Positions 12,089 through 24,840 of a stretch of DNA of 64,000 bases are shown here, piece after piece. The notes below the pieces were generated by a model. It made no database searches and was not told the origin of the DNA. It worked only from the letters and a program-made list of their open reading frames with translations. Every line of letters begins with the position of its first letter. Position 1 is the stretch's first letter. The translations under genes and the position numbers were made by a program. The stretch is from Pyxicephalus adspersus (taxonomy: Eukaryota; Chordata; Amphibia; Anura; Pyxicephalidae). The stretch lies in the NCBI RefSeq assembly GCF_032062135.1, contig NC_092860.1, forward strand, positions 125,677,455-125,741,454, given 5' to 3'.

Positions 12089-12392
12089 GGGTAGCATGGT
12101 GGCTCAGTGGTTCGCACTCTGGCCTTTGCAATGCTGGGTCCCATGTTCAAATCTTGGCCAGGTCTTTATCTGCATGGAGTTTGGGTACTCTGGTTTCCTC
12201 CCACATTTCAAAAAACATGCAGTAAGTTCATTGCCTTCCTTTCAACTTGACTTTAGATTGTATCAATGACATATGACTATGGTAGGGACATTAGATTGTG
12301 GGCCCCCTTGAGGAACAGCCAGTGACATGACTATGGATTTTGTAAAGCACTGCGTAATATGTTGGCGCTATATAAATACTAGTTAATGATAA
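12089..12392 (+). mobile_element. tRNA-derived SINE with LINE-like 3' tail
   Basis: The head has RNA polymerase III promoter boxes: an A box 'tggctcagtgg' at 12100-12110 and a B box-like 'tgttcaaatct' at 12144-12154. The body includes 'ggtttcctcccacatttcaa', as in widespread vertebrate SINEs. The 3' tail 'taatatgttggcgctatata' (about 12355-12374) is the same as the 3' end of the L2-like LINE at 1150-1838, as expected for a SINE that borrows that LINE's machinery. Several base changes in both boxes suggest it is an old copy. Confidence 0.75.
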
Positions 12393-12582
12393 AAAAGGAA
12401 CCTTACCTGAACAGATTTACCAGTGTTACTGACTACACATCTGGAATAACCTGAATAGGTGTACACATATGACTGGGGACACTCCTAGAGCTGACCTGAA
12501 CTGATGCTGATTGGTGCTGATTTATTAGCATCACACTTTTAATCTGCAATGCCAGATCTGCAATGTAACAGGAATACAAATA

Positions 12583-13188
12583 CAGGTCAGGAGTAGACCC
12601 AGAGTAAAGGACATCCAACATACGGATGACTCCTAGATATGAACGGGTTTCCCTGCTTGCTAGCGTGCAGGACGGAGGCTTGATGGAGCGGAGGGGGGGG
12701 GGGGGGCGTTCGCTGCCTGCCCACCACTCTCCCACCCCGCAGCTACTGCTCCTGACTGGAAGGAGGCTGGATTGTCTACAGCCTTGTAGTAGAGGTGACT
12801 GTGTGGTTGGCAGGTGGTGAACTGCCCCTATCCGCCCTAATTCAGTATCAATATGAGGCCTGCTTGTACTGTATGTACATAGCAGGAAGTTGTCTCTCGT
12901 CAGTGCAGATGTGCTGACAAGTGGTGCCTTCCTGCTGTCATAGTGTGTAGAAGAGCTCATCTTCATCAACTCCATCAAGTTCAACCAACATTGTTTAAGG
13001 CTGTTCTGTATATGAAAATGTTTAGTCATTTACTGTGCATGCACAGAAAGGTAAAAATAAATATGTTGAGACAAACATCTGTCCTAATTGCATTTATTAA
13101 AATAATGTACCTGTTCCAACTTACGTACAAATTCAACTTAGGAACCAACCTACAGTCCCTATCTCGTATGTAACCTGGGGACTACCTG
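12583..13188. mobile_element. Tigger/pogo-like non-autonomous element, copy 2
   Basis: The element is flanked by TA and ends ggggactacctg, with the left end (caggtcaggagtagac) decayed. Ends and sub-terminal blocks match the copy at 8314-8816. The interior is longer and includes a poly-G run (12692-12706). A 198-codon antisense frame crossing this repeat has no recognisable protein and is not called. Confidence 0.6.
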
Positions 13189-16136
13189 TATATGGAAAAT
13201 ACGACCAGGCACTGACAATACTTTTGTCACTTTTGCTAGACTTTAGTCTGCTCTAGTATCTACTATAAAATACATTCCGAACACCAGGTTTTGTTATTAC
13301 TCCACAGGCTAGGTAGAAAAATCATATTCTCTAAATGTATTGAGTATTAAACTGAACCATATTGCCACGAATAAGATCAAATGTTTTTCTACAAATTTTA
13401 ATGATTTTGTTGACATTCCCATCTCACTTCTAACCCACCTAAAAGTTAAAACCCTGATTTGAGGAAACCCACCCACTACAGGGTTTGTGACTGGTGGAGC
13501 AATGGTTGTGGTCCGAGGAATTTTCCCCTATTTTTCCCCTTTGCCTTAGTGTTGGTGGACCCCTAGAGACTTCGGTGTTGGCCAGTCTTGGAGTCTAGCA
13601 TACTCTCCACTGCTGGCAAAGCTTACATGACCAACATGTATGCTTTAAATCCATTGCATCACTTTAGCTGAACATTTTCCGTAGAGAAGCAGCTATAGGG
13701 GGCAACTTTTTTCCTCTTCCATAAGCCTAGGAAAAATGTACTTCTTATATTAAAAAAAAAAATTTTTGGTAACAGCTTTCCTCCTTTTGTCCTCCTCTGG
13801 GGGTTTGCTTTAATACAAATCAATCTTTGGTATTAATAAAAGTGTGATGTAATGAGAACTTATCTGTGGTTTGGTGCAGGGAGCCTCGGTAACAATATTC
13901 ATTCATTTTCTGCTGCAGCCTGTGATGGTTTGTCATGGGTAGACAGAGATGGCTTTTTGTTTGATTCAGTGCCTCTCTCATAATCAATATGTAATGAAAG
14001 CTCCTCTTCTCACTGCCAGGCTTAACAGTCCACGTGTGCCTGTGCGTGTGATAGTTTATTTAGCAGATGACCTTCCTATTGTTGTATAGATTTATCTGCT
14101 CTCTTCTTTTGATCTCTAGACTTGAGTGCCGATTGTATAGATTATTCAGAAAGCAATATTAATGTATGATATGCACACTGGAACTCGGTGTAAGATTATT
14201 CGGAGAATCATTAATAACTTTATGCAATTATAAAAAAAATAACTACTGTATTTATGATGGTATGATGAGCTGAGATCTATTTGTAAGTTATTTCTTCAGA
14301 AGCCTGTAGGTAGTATGATGTCACCCATGAATTATGAATATTGGACTCTAATTTGATGTAGTATAATTCTTTGGAGCCACGTTTGCTGATCACATCACTA
14401 ACTGGAAATAAATCTTGGGCTCTTAGCAGTCTTAATTATAATAGAGTTGTGCGTCATGCAGGAGTCTTTGTGCATTCTAATGCTAGAGTTCTTTTATAAT
14501 CTTTTGTTTTAGTAGAACCTTTCTCCCTCTATTAGAACAAATTATCACTTATATTTCCTCTTTGTCTTTAGCAGGGAAGCTTTACATTGGAGATTTGACG
14601 CTCAGACTTTAGTTGGTGTGCTTTGTTCACTTGGCGCAGTTACTCCTCAGATTCCTCCTTTTTCATGGGACCTGACACTGTTTTCAAGGTTTCAATCCAC
14701 CGATGGCTTCTGATAAAGAAACGTTAGGATGAATTAGAACAGCTGCTGGAGAGTTGCTTGTGTTGCTAATATGGGATAAAAAGTTGAAAGGGCTTTTTTT
14801 TATAAGTTGTGATTCCCTAGTTGTGTGTTTATTCTCATCACTGTAGAACCATCAGCTCTGCCGGCATGCTTCACAGAAGCCGGTTTACGATTTATTCCTC
14901 GTGAGCTGGCCTGAAGAGCTTTAATTTTTAAGGAATAAATTTGTTGGCTTTAAGCAATTGTCATGTTATTCAGAGAAACTGTAAACATACCCAGAAGGGT
15001 GCCAAACACACATCAGTGTGACTATGCCTCTTCCTGATATACAAATTTATCAACTTTTCATTTAGAGAACAACTGAACCCTTCTGTTATGTATTATAGCT
15101 TACACCTGTTCAAGTGCTCTGGGCTAAAGTAAATAGAGCCAAGTATAGGTGGGCAAGCCTTTTTCTTTTCCTTTTTTTACCTCGCATTATTTTGTAATAA
15201 TCATGTACATTTTGTAACCTTTGCACATGTATGTGATCAAGTCCCAGCCTATTTCAGTTCTTCTATTTACCTGTTTCTGATCCAGGGGGATCACTAACCC
15301 TCTTATCTAATGTCTTCTTGACTAGGCCTGTACGTACTTGCTGCTATCCCATTGGTTCCATTGGAGATCTGGTTCACTTGTAAAGCATTTAAAATGTCTT
15401 GTTAAAGTTTTGGTGGAAAATGTTATATTCAGAGCATTCCTGAGTGTGGCCAATTGCAGAGCCTAATGTCTCCAAGTATAGACCTGGATAACCCCACAAG
15501 GCATTCTGATCTCACTCAGGAATGTGTCCATCCTCTTCTTGATCTATACCACAGTGGTGCTTTGTTTAGATATTCACATAGTGTGAAGGGTACATCCATG
15601 ACAGAGGCTTAATACAATCAGCATGGATTCATTTTCATGTACTTATGCAACCGCATATTTACCTGTCATTTGCAATACAGGTGCTTGCCTTACTAGAGTT
15701 CTGTATAGGCTTAATCTTTCATAAAATTATATTCCAATTTTAGAATATTCCATTTTTTGTTGTATAGTATTTTACACTTTAGAATACCATTAATTTTTAT
15801 TTTTGCTGTTTTCCTGCTGGCAGGCAGCCTGTGCAAGGCAGCAGATGAATGTCTGTGATCACTGTCTACACATACCTTTGTGAGGCCATAATAACCCACA
15901 TCTCTATCTCTAGGGATAGATTAGTCCAAATTAGACCGTAGGCTAGATAGCAGCACCTTTAATTTCTTCGATTGACATTGTCGAAGGTTGCAAAAAGCAA
16001 CGTTAAGATTCTCCATTACAAATGCATCTTTCCTTGTAAAGGAACATATCGCTTTAACCAATTGTGCTGTCTTACTTGCAGGAAAGTAAAGGTAGCTTGG
16101 GATTCTATCCACTGAGCCCGGGGTTAGTGTCTAGGT

Positions 16137-16419
16137 CAGTGTTTCTCAACCAGGGTTCCTCCAGAGGTTGCTAAGGGCTCCATTAGCAATAAGCAGTTTG
16201 TGCCTCTCAGGCCAGTTTGCGTGACACCAATGGTCTTTTTGGCCAACTATAAGCGTGACATTCTTCCCACTGGCCAGCACTGTAAGATGCATTCTTGCTA
16301 CTGACCACCACACCAATGTACTGCGAGCTGTGGGTATAGGAATTATAGCAGGGTTTCCCTGAAACACCTGAAAGATATTTCAAGGGGTTCCCCCATGTTA
16401 AAAAGGTTGCGTAAGGCTG
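16137..16419. mobile_element. hAT-like non-autonomous element
   Basis: The left end 'cagtgtttctcaaccagggt' and right end 'ggttgcgtaaggctg' form decayed inverted repeats of the 'TTTCTCAACC' hAT type. The flanking 8-mers gtctaggt and ctctaagt agree at five of eight bases, consistent with an old 8-bp target duplication. It has no coding content. Confidence 0.65.
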
Positions 16420-16852
16420 CTCTAAGTTAGCCTGTGGATAACGTGGCTCTTCTCATCGTTCATTTACAACAAAATTATAATTATTGAGCTTGAAGTGGGC
16501 ATTACTGGATGGCAGATTTAAAATTAAATAAATAAAAGAAAATCCACTGTAATGTTTGGGTTTCTTTTTGATGGTTATAGGCATCTTTATGTTTACAATA
16601 GTTAGTATTTACAGAGTGCTTTCAGTGTGCATGTTCATGTGCTTCTCACTAGTAATTTGTTTTTGTTGTGAATAACTTATTTTACTAGTGTTTGTCAAAT
16701 AGATTTAATTAGAAAGATAAGAAAATAAAAAAAATAACTGCAGTTGTGGCCACTTATTTTTTTAGCCTTCAATCAGTGTTCCAGACATTTAAAGCCAAAC
16801 TTAAAAAAGACTAATTCCCTAAAACTGTTGAACATGCAAATTATAAGTATTA

Positions 16853-17063
16853 GGCTACGTACACACTTGCAATGCTTTTCGTCTGATAATTGGGCGTTTG
16901 TACAGGGCCCATTGTCCGAACGACCGCCGTGGCGAATCCACAGAGCATGGGTGATGAACAATGGAAGCAAAGGGGGAGAGCACGCAGCAGGGTGCGGCTC
17001 CGTCGTTCTCTCTCTCCCCTCTCCATAGAGCAGAATGACAATTATTGCCCGTGTGTACCCAGC
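16853..17063. mobile_element. MITE, 'tacacac' family
   Basis: The left end 'ggctacgtacacacttgcaa' and right end 'attgcccgtgtgtacccagc' are inverted repeats matching the other copies. The interior keeps the family's GC-rich core (gaacgaccgccgtgg, ctctctcccctctccatag). The flanks read TTA/TTTA, so the TTAA duplication is decayed. Several overlapping short frames arise from it and are not genes. Confidence 0.75.
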
Positions 17064-17874
17064 TTTACAATTCAAAGGCTGGTATCCACACAGACGTTTC
17101 ATGCCTTTTAGTTTCTGTCTTACATTTTTTCACCAGCTACTTCCTAAACCCCAATGTGAACACATGGCTTCTGCTGCAATGCAGAAAATCTGCCAAATGT
17201 ATTCTGACATCTATTGTTCATGTTCATTTACAGTCTTTGTATGTATATATCAACCTGATTGCTAATAGAGTTTGCATTGTTCAATTTTGGCCATTATGTT
17301 GTAGTATAGCTGAAAGTGAAGTCCAGATTACTGTATCAAGGTTGATGTGTTTCAAGCATGACATGGGCAATGATGACTTTTCTAGCAGCTGTGTCTGGAA
17401 ACTAGTCTACCTGATAACCAGAGAATAATTTTTGAATAATCTAAAAATACTTAAAGCAGAAAGATAGCCACAACATTTACCTATCAGCATTCCCTCGCAG
17501 GACGCCACCACCTTCCTTTCTTCTTCTGCACAGGGATAATCTTTGGACAACTTGATTGACTCTGCCGGGGTGTCGTTGGGCGTGTGCAGAGACATGCTGG
17601 GATTGCCAAACTTGACACTGCACATTTTATTCGGCTTTTTCAAATATTCCCATAAGACACTGCCTGCCCCTTTCTGCAATACCCACATGCCTGACGCTTT
17701 ATTTTGTAGAATGGGACTTTAGTTGCACTTTAAACATTGAGAGCTGTCCAGTCAGTGAATTTTCAGGCAAAACTGCCTGGATCTTAGATGAACCTTTGTG
17801 TAATTTATCTGCTGTTTTGTGAAAACTGCTATGACTGTAAAAGATCTGATTGCAAGTTTTCTTTTCTCCTTCAG

Positions 17875-17915
17875 TTCTAAGAAATGGTGCCTGGGAGATT
17901 GTACACTGGGAAAAG
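17875..17915 (+). CDS. atp8a1: atp8a1 exon: A-domain entry (VLRNGAWEIVHWEK)
   Basis: This 41-nt exon supplies the last two bases of a Val codon and then LRNGAWEIVHWEK, matching about residues 137-150 of vertebrate ATP8A1. It is the first strand region of the actuator domain after TM2. The acceptor is ctccttcag (17872-17874) and the donor is gtatgt at 17916. It enters in phase 1 and ends in phase 0, so it can join either of the two alternative 74-nt exons downstream. Confidence 0.93.
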
Positions 17916-19490
17916 GTATGTTTCTGCTTTCATGTTTCTGAAAATGTTTTACCTATCTGCCTGCCAGAATTTTTTTAGTGTGTGGTACCCCATGAAGTTG
18001 TTTCTCAAATGAAGCTACATGAAAAGCAATGCCCATAGTAAAAGAAAAAAAAAAGAATTGGCTGGTTGGCTTTAAACATTGCAAAAAGTCATGTTGTCAT
18101 ATCAGAGTAAATTGTGGTTGCATTAGGTAAATGAGAATGTTTTTTTGTTTTTTTTTTTCATTGAGGACATTAGATTGCTGATACATTGAGGAGTAAAGTA
18201 ATTTATAATGTGAGAAACAAGAAACAGATTGTTGAACCCCCAGAATTGATATCCCAACAGAGACATAAGTGTTCATCCTATAGAAATGAACTCTAAATAT
18301 AATATTAACCCTATGCATTAAATGTGTTATATAGCATTTTCACACTGTGTTCATTATTGCTGTAGTTAAATCAACTTTTAATTAATATTAATACATTAAA
18401 TACTTTAATGTATTTGTGAGGAGCTTGATGAACACTTTTCCTAAAGACAAATGCTATGTGTTTGGATGGAGCTCCCGTTCCTGTTTTAAAGGGCTGGCAG
18501 TGCATTACAATTCACATTTCACAAATCAGACCTAAACCTTTTTATACATTGGTTACATTGTCACGATATTACAGAAGGCTCATAGAAAGCAGTGTCCTTC
18601 TCCTTTGATTGGCCTCCAGTGGGTTACAATGCAAAATGTCACAAGGAAAAATCCAGTTTATTGCTGGTTACCAGACACAAGTTAGAACTCATTTAATGAG
18701 AGCATTATGCTTGCTGCTTCCTATGAACAGCAATAAAAGTTGTTACAGAAGATTGTACATTTAAGTTACATATAGTTACAAATATAGTTTTTACCTACCT
18801 CTAAGAACGACTGCCCTTTCATCGTGTTATGGAGAGTAAGGCCTTGGATCCTTGGAAACCATCTTTGGTAAGATGACCTTCTATGTAAGCAAAATGCCTT
18901 GTGCTGTCTGGGTCACTTGGCTCTAGTCATAACCACCTACACAAGGCTATCAAGATTAAATTTAAATTATAGTAGGAAAATTCAAAGAGCCTATTTGGTT
19001 TTCATGTAAAGTTTGCCAGTATCTGTCATTCTACCCCCTGAATTGCTATGATTTGCCTGTGATGGATTATTCAAGATCAGCATAAGGATCAGAGACTCCA
19101 AACTCGGTATTTGTACTAAATGTCTGACATCAACGGCTGTACTATTTTCATGAAATATGCCTTGTGGGGCAAACTGCACAATGTCTATTCTACTGAAAAT
19201 AATGAAATCCATGTATTTATTCGTTTTTATCACAATGGACTAGATTTTTTTTCTTTACCAATATTTTTATTAGAAGAATAATGGGGATATGGGATACAAT
19301 ACAATCAACAGTCATATCAACAGTGATATTGCAAAAATGTGAACAACAGAAAATAGAAATATACAATGCTTATTGGTACAGGGGTAGCATTGATAAAATA
19401 TATTAGCAATATATAATGGCATCTTTAAAACACAGAATGGCAGCTGCTTGGGGTGCTATCAGGGGCTATACACATGAAAATCATTCCTAA

Positions 19491-19590
19491 TAGTTGCTTG
19501 AAAACCCTTTGCTGGCAATGACAGCCTGTAGTATTGAACTCATGGACATCACCAGATGCTTGGTTTTCTCCTTTTTAATGCTTTTTAAAG
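19491..19590 (-). mobile_element. Tc1-like fragment, same family as 9591
   Basis: The stretch containing 'ctggcaatgacagcctgtag' and 'gaactcatggacatcaccag' matches about 9850-9945 of the larger Tc1-like relic with few differences. Neither terminal repeat is present, so it is an isolated internal fragment. It abuts the MITE at 19611. Confidence 0.75.
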
Positions 19591-19610
19591 TCAGATATCA
19601 GATGTGGCTA

Positions 19611-19765
19611 AAGCTGCGTACACACTTCCAATTTTTATCGTTGGAAACAAACGAACGACCGATTGGCCAAAAATCGCCGACGAATGAGGATAGTCGTTGG
19701 AAATGAACGACCGGACCGGTGGATCGGATTGGACGACGATCGTTGACCATCGATCGTGTGTACGG
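19611..19765. mobile_element. MITE, 'tacacac' family
   Basis: The left end 'gctgcgtacacacttccaat' is followed by family-type interior sequence (atcgttggaaacaaacgaac, ggatcggattggacgacgat). The right end 'gatcgtgtgtacggttg' is a degraded inverse of the left. It is non-coding. Confidence 0.65.
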
Positions 19766-20299
19766 TTGTTCAGTGATCCTCCATTGTAGGGATTTGTGCT
19801 CGGGGGCTAGATTTTTTTTTGTGCTTGAAGGTGCAAATGCGTTGTAACCTTGTAGCTTTGTTATAATGTTGGCATAGTTAAATGAAATACCAAGAATAGC
19901 TCTATTAATACAAGAAGAAATATTGTTGTTTTTCATTCTATATAAAAAAAGTTTGCAAACATTAGTGTCACAATTTGGAAGCAGACACATTGTCTTTCTA
20001 ATGTCTTTTGACTACTTTTACCAAAATGGAACAGTTCACTCTTACTTAAACCCCCTCTCTGGACAGCAGAATAAACTTATTCTTGTACCAGGGCCTTCCC
20101 ACACTGCACACAGGGTATGAATACTCCTTAAGTCTAGTGGTAAACAAATAGGCTGTAATACTTTACCCTCGCTCTAAGAGGTCTCTACAATGTTCTGTAA
20201 CTCCTCCACTATGCTTCACCTGTCCTCTGGTCAACGAGGGAGCTCCACTGGAAGCAATGGTTTACTTTTTAATATCTTTTAGCTTTAAACTAAGGCCGC

Positions 20300-20432
20300 A
20301 CCACCCGGCACTTTTCAGTAACCACCCAGCTGTTTTTGGATGGTTACTGAGGAGTTGGGTCACAATACAGAGGCTGTCACCCACATACAATCTCTTCACA
20401 CCTGGCTCAAAAAATCGCTGGTCTGAGCACTG
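20300..20432. mobile_element. hAT-like MITE fragment
   Basis: The interior 'accacccagctgtttttgga' and 'gggtcacaatacagaggctg' matches 11860-11940, and the right end reads ctggtctgagcactg. The left terminal repeat is missing. Confidence 0.55.
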
Positions 20433-22472
20433 ACAGCTACTCTTGGGGAATGTTCATTCAGCTGCTTTACTTTGTTGCAAAAAACAAATCACAGTTATGA
20501 CCCCTATTTTATTTACCAGCTGAACATTCTGTCATACTTCCAATAATTTAATTACTTTGTTGTAGTAATGGCTTATGCATATGCAGAACAAGTTGGAGGA
20601 AAAACTATTGAATCGCTCAATGATGAGAAAAAAAAAATATGGAATCAACCTAAAAAAAAACCCACTATTGTTGCACTTTCTGTAGATTTTTTGACCGCTT
20701 TAATGGCTTGAGACATAATTACTAATGACAAACAATATTCCTTATTAGACCGATTCTGTCTTTCTTGAACAGCAGTTGACAAATTATCTTTGCATGATAA
20801 AGCCCTCTCATTGAGCATTTTTTTTTCTATTTTTTCTATTGTGGCCAAATTTTCTGTAATTTATATTGAGATGAGGACTGTTTGCTGGCCTTGTCATTGA
20901 GCAGTCATTTTTTATGTTTTGTTGGAACACCATCAAATAAAAGTTGCAGCATGATCTTCTTGGCCATTGCAGTTTTGTGATTGATTACTATTACTTTTTT
21001 TCAATCATCCACAGTCCATGACCGCTTCTCTTTAGCCAACTGTAACCATGTTTATACTGTTTAGGTATTAATGATGATTTACATTAGGCTTTTCCATATG
21101 TAACTCCCATTTATTATAAATAATTTCCTACTTTTTGGTTGGAACCATTGATTCCTCGATCTGCTTTTTTGTTTTCCATTTCTTTTGTTGTACATTTTCT
21201 ATTTTCCATCTTCGAAAACTGTTTTGTTTTTTGCTTCCTATAGTGGTATTGCATTTATAATGTTATTTAAAAAAATTGGGTTGGTTTCTAAAGAGAAAAC
21301 CTGCAAACTGTATATGCTACTGGTTTCATATTTTAGCCTCATTTCATTGTACAGCTTTAAAGTCTGGTTAATCAGCATTGTTATAGTCAATGGCGGGTCA
21401 TTTATAGCGGAAAGATATATGTGGAAAATCTTCCAGTGGTCTAAGAAACGCAGAGATGGTATATCTCCTAAATAGGGCACGTTATAAAGTTATTTGTTAC
21501 ATTAACAAGCCGACATGGCTGGGTGAATAGCTTGTTGTTCACCCTCTATAATGGAAGTGCCAGGAGACTCATTGCACAGGGAAACTGATGGTAATGCAGT
21601 AATGTTAATGGTAGCACAAATAAATCTTTAATGTGTTCTTTTGAGTTCACTAACTGGAAATAATTGATCTTCATTAGGACAGGGTATTGTAGCCTCTTAT
21701 TACTTTTCTCTGGTTGGTTTCACTTTTTTCTCGTCTTCAGAAAGAGAACAGCAGTACTTATGAATAAATAACACTGAAAAACTCATTTGCTGTAGAATTA
21801 ATTAGCACGGTTGGTGTACCACACCCCAACAACACAATACAAGAGTAGTCAAAGTGATAAATATATCTCTGTATGGCTGAGATCTCCTATACAGGCTGTT
21901 ATTCAATATTTAGGATAAATGATCACTTTTGTTGTGTAAAATTTGTGGGCTTTGATCAGGTTTTTTGGAGTCTTTTTTACAGTGTGCTGATTTATTTGGA
22001 GCTTTTTTTGCTGGCCGTGTAACTGGTTTGAATAATATTTAGTTCCAAATAAGAATTTAAAATTGTAAGTAAAGTAAGTCAATTGGTTTTTGTTTTATAA
22101 ATCCTAGCTGCTTGCCTCAGTCTAGGCTTATACTAAAATTTGGAATGGATGTGGAACAGGACGGGGCTACATGAGAGCCCTTAATCTGACTCCAAGATGA
22201 GTAAGCTGTTCTAAGCAGAAAATGGCTGCCTTTCAAGTGAGTCATTAGGCTCTGAGATCAGCACCCTGACTGGCATAAAGTATGGTTTGTTTGGCAAACA
22301 GGTCCCTCTTCCTCATCTCTATTTTATTGCTAACGCAGCAGCATCTTTCACATATAAAGTGTTAGATTTGTTATACATCTTTAAAGTCCACATTTGATGT
22401 AATGTTGCAATCTTATGGTTGGTTTTACTACTTGCATTTTTATTTTCTATCCATCAAATACATACCAAATTA

Positions 22473-22680
22473 CAGTAGAACCCCGGTTATCCAGAACTCA
22501 GATAACCAGAAAATTCAGAAAACTGGCACCTGACAGCTCTACTTTCTTGAGTGCTGCTGCAGCCCTAGCGGATCTGTGGCATGTGTTCTGCATCCAAGAT
22601 CAAATACCACAGCTCTGCTAAGGGTGCAAGAGCGCAATTAGGAGAGCTGAGCTATGCACTATTGGCTGTGAAAAGGTAAA
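22473..22680. mobile_element. Pogo/Tigger-like fragment
   Basis: The stretch begins after a TA with 'cagtagaaccccggttatcc' and continues 'agaactcagataaccag', the typical end of a Tigger-type element. No matching right end was found, so the right boundary is arbitrary. No transposase is recognised. Confidence 0.45.
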
Positions 22681-23138
22681 TCCTAATGACGCCTGAGCCG
22701 TCATGGCTTTTGTTTATAAGTATAATTTTGTAGGTAGACACAATGAGTTTTGTATTCTGTACAAGTTCAAATGAAACTTTAAATGTTAAATAAGGCTTCC
22801 AGGCCTGTTCAGGAAAGCAAGGAAAAATGTAATGATGTCCAGGGTTATAGGATGGTAAATATTTCTGAAGTTCTGTTCAGTGATTTTAGCCATGTAACAT
22901 ATGTTCTGAGCCCCATTCTCAAGAATCATAATTTATTTCCTATTTTTAGAACTAATTAACTTATGAACCATTCACTGTTCATTAGTAAATTGTCAAAGTC
23001 AATTTTATATATTTTTTGAAAAGGTTAAGTTTTATTATTTGCATATAATTTGCCCACTCAATCAATTTGATCAGTTCAACAGATGGATGTTTGGGAAAGG
23101 TATTGGCGAGAGAACTGAAACCCTTTAGTACCAACCAT

Positions 23139-23259
23139 AGTTCTCCCCAGAGGTTTTTAGCCCCCATGGCATTAACAACTGGGAGCACTAAATTTGCCTT
23201 GTTTTGCCACACCCCCTTTTTTACCACCCGGCTGAAAAAAATTTCTGGGGAGAACACTG
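23139..23259. mobile_element. hAT-like MITE with perfect 8-bp target duplication
   Basis: The 8-mer ccaaccat occurs at 23131-23138 and again at 23260-23267, directly flanking the element. The left end agttctccccag and right end ctggggagaacactg are inverted repeats. This copy defines the boundaries of the family also seen at 11839. Confidence 0.75.
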
Positions 23260-24840
23260 CCAACCATTGTATAGTAAAATAAATCATCAGACTATGGCAC
23301 CTAAACTACAAATAAATTCCGTCATTTTTCCAAGATGCAGATTTTCAAAAAGATGCATTGAGGTCCACCCTATATTTGGGGGTATTTTTTTTTTTTTTTT
23401 GTATTCCAAGACAGGTTTTCATTGACAGATAGACCTTTAGTGGTTTCTCCTGTTGCTGTCATGTTAAAATATTTGTCCTGTTTTACTTTTACTTTTTCAG
23501 TAAATTTCTGTCTTGCAGCCTGGAAAAATGCTTCCGTCTTTGTAAAATGAACAAAGTCCTTTAAAGATAGCAGCACTGTTTTGTGATTGGAACAAGGCAA
23601 CAGTACTCAGTCACAGCAGTACTTTTCTTCTCCTCTGTAATACATCAATGTTATTCCTTCTACAGCATGGCAGAGCCCAAGAAAATGTGCTTATAATTGA
23701 GTTTTTTAACTTGAATAGATTTTGCTTTTTTCTTTCTTATTGAATATAAATCTAGCTTGTGTGCTTCAACAGGCAACTTGACCAAATGTAAACCTTTTCT
23801 TGTTTAATATTACGTGGGCCTTAAAGTATACTTTCTCACGTATTCTGATTTATTTCTAGCATCTGAAAAAATCTCAGAAAAAAGTCATAACTTGAATATG
23901 GCCAATTGAGTAGTAGGTTCCAGTTACGTTAATTTATTACAAATAGGATGTCTAAACCATAAAGTTGTTAGGATACAAAAGGAGCTGCTAAAAATAATAC
24001 ACAGTCAAGGTAACTTTCAAGAAGAGGTTGCAAGTACACTGGGTATAAAAAAAAGATTTAAAAAAATTAAATGTTGTATGTGGTGAGGCTACCCAAACAG
24101 TTATTCAATCCCACATGGCCATTGCTTTACATTCCTTTTGTTCACAATATTTCTATCTGGTCACATAGCTAAACACCTCTGACTAAACCCTGTTTTTGGT
24201 TTGGCACGAAGCGCAGAATTTCCACAGGCCAGCAAAACCTAAAGAGCTTTGGATTACACTGGGGAACAATTTTGAACAATTTTTTGTTGGCTTCAATTTT
24301 AAACTGATTTACACTAATATTTAGGTATGCTGATTATGAAACTTCAGTTAGTTTTCTTTAATCAGGTCAGGTTTTTTCTATACCGGTTTCTTAAGAGCTG
24401 AGTATTAACACTGCATATTTGTAAATAGTGGGCCTGCACCACAATCTTACTGGTGATCTGAGGTTTCTCATAGACTTTTCTGGTGTCCAGAATCTTTAAT
24501 AGTGACAGGCAGGTACATACCAGTGGGAAGCGGAAATGATTTTAAGGACTATTGGTAGATGGGATATATATATTGGTTATTAGTAGCCACAACTACATCC
24601 CTGGTTCACCCATTACTGGTTGCTGGAATTCAGCATCATTGCCCCATAAAATGATATTCTATGTTACCTTGTTTTCCAGGTGTTTATTGCTGCTCTGGTT
24701 TACCACTTACTATTAAAAAGTTCACAAGTCACTCTTTGTATATTCCAGTCTTCTCGGATTTATTACTGGTGCATGTATTTTATGCTTTTGCTTCTAACAT
24801 GCTTTTTACAGACTCTTAACCAGTTCCCAGTTTCTTTCAG

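Larger units (their letters stand above)
6623..17874 (+). other. atp8a1: atp8a1 introns with an expected 46-nt exon not located
   Basis: The preceding exon ends in phase 0, but the next one (17875) begins with the last two bases of a codon. An exon with length of 1 modulo 3 must therefore lie between them. In mammals it encodes KRHKADNAVNKKQTQ plus one base (46 nt, recalled). I did not find it by eye. The stretch contains several MITEs, two Tigger-like elements, a dead Tc1, a hAT-like MITE and a SINE, each listed separately. No other host gene is visible. Confidence 0.6.
17916..24840 (+). other. atp8a1: atp8a1 intron
   Basis: No host exon is recognised. The intron contains a Tc1 fragment, a 'tacacac' MITE, two hAT-like MITE copies and a pogo-like fragment, listed separately. 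The remaining sequence is AT-rich with poly-T tracts. Confidence 0.75.

Noticed and set aside
12089..12165. tRNA gene because of A- and B-box-like sequences
   Set aside because: The region continues into a SINE body and LINE-like tail and does not fold into a cloverleaf with a clear anticodon arm by eye.
12433..13029. 198-codon antisense open frame
   Set aside because: It lies mostly inside the Tigger-like repeat at 12583-13188, has no recognisable domain and is low-complexity Ser/Pro-rich.
17455..17730. Possible repeat ending in 'gggactttagttgcacttta'
   Set aside because: It looks like a frog repeat end from memory, but no second copy or inverted end in the window supports it.
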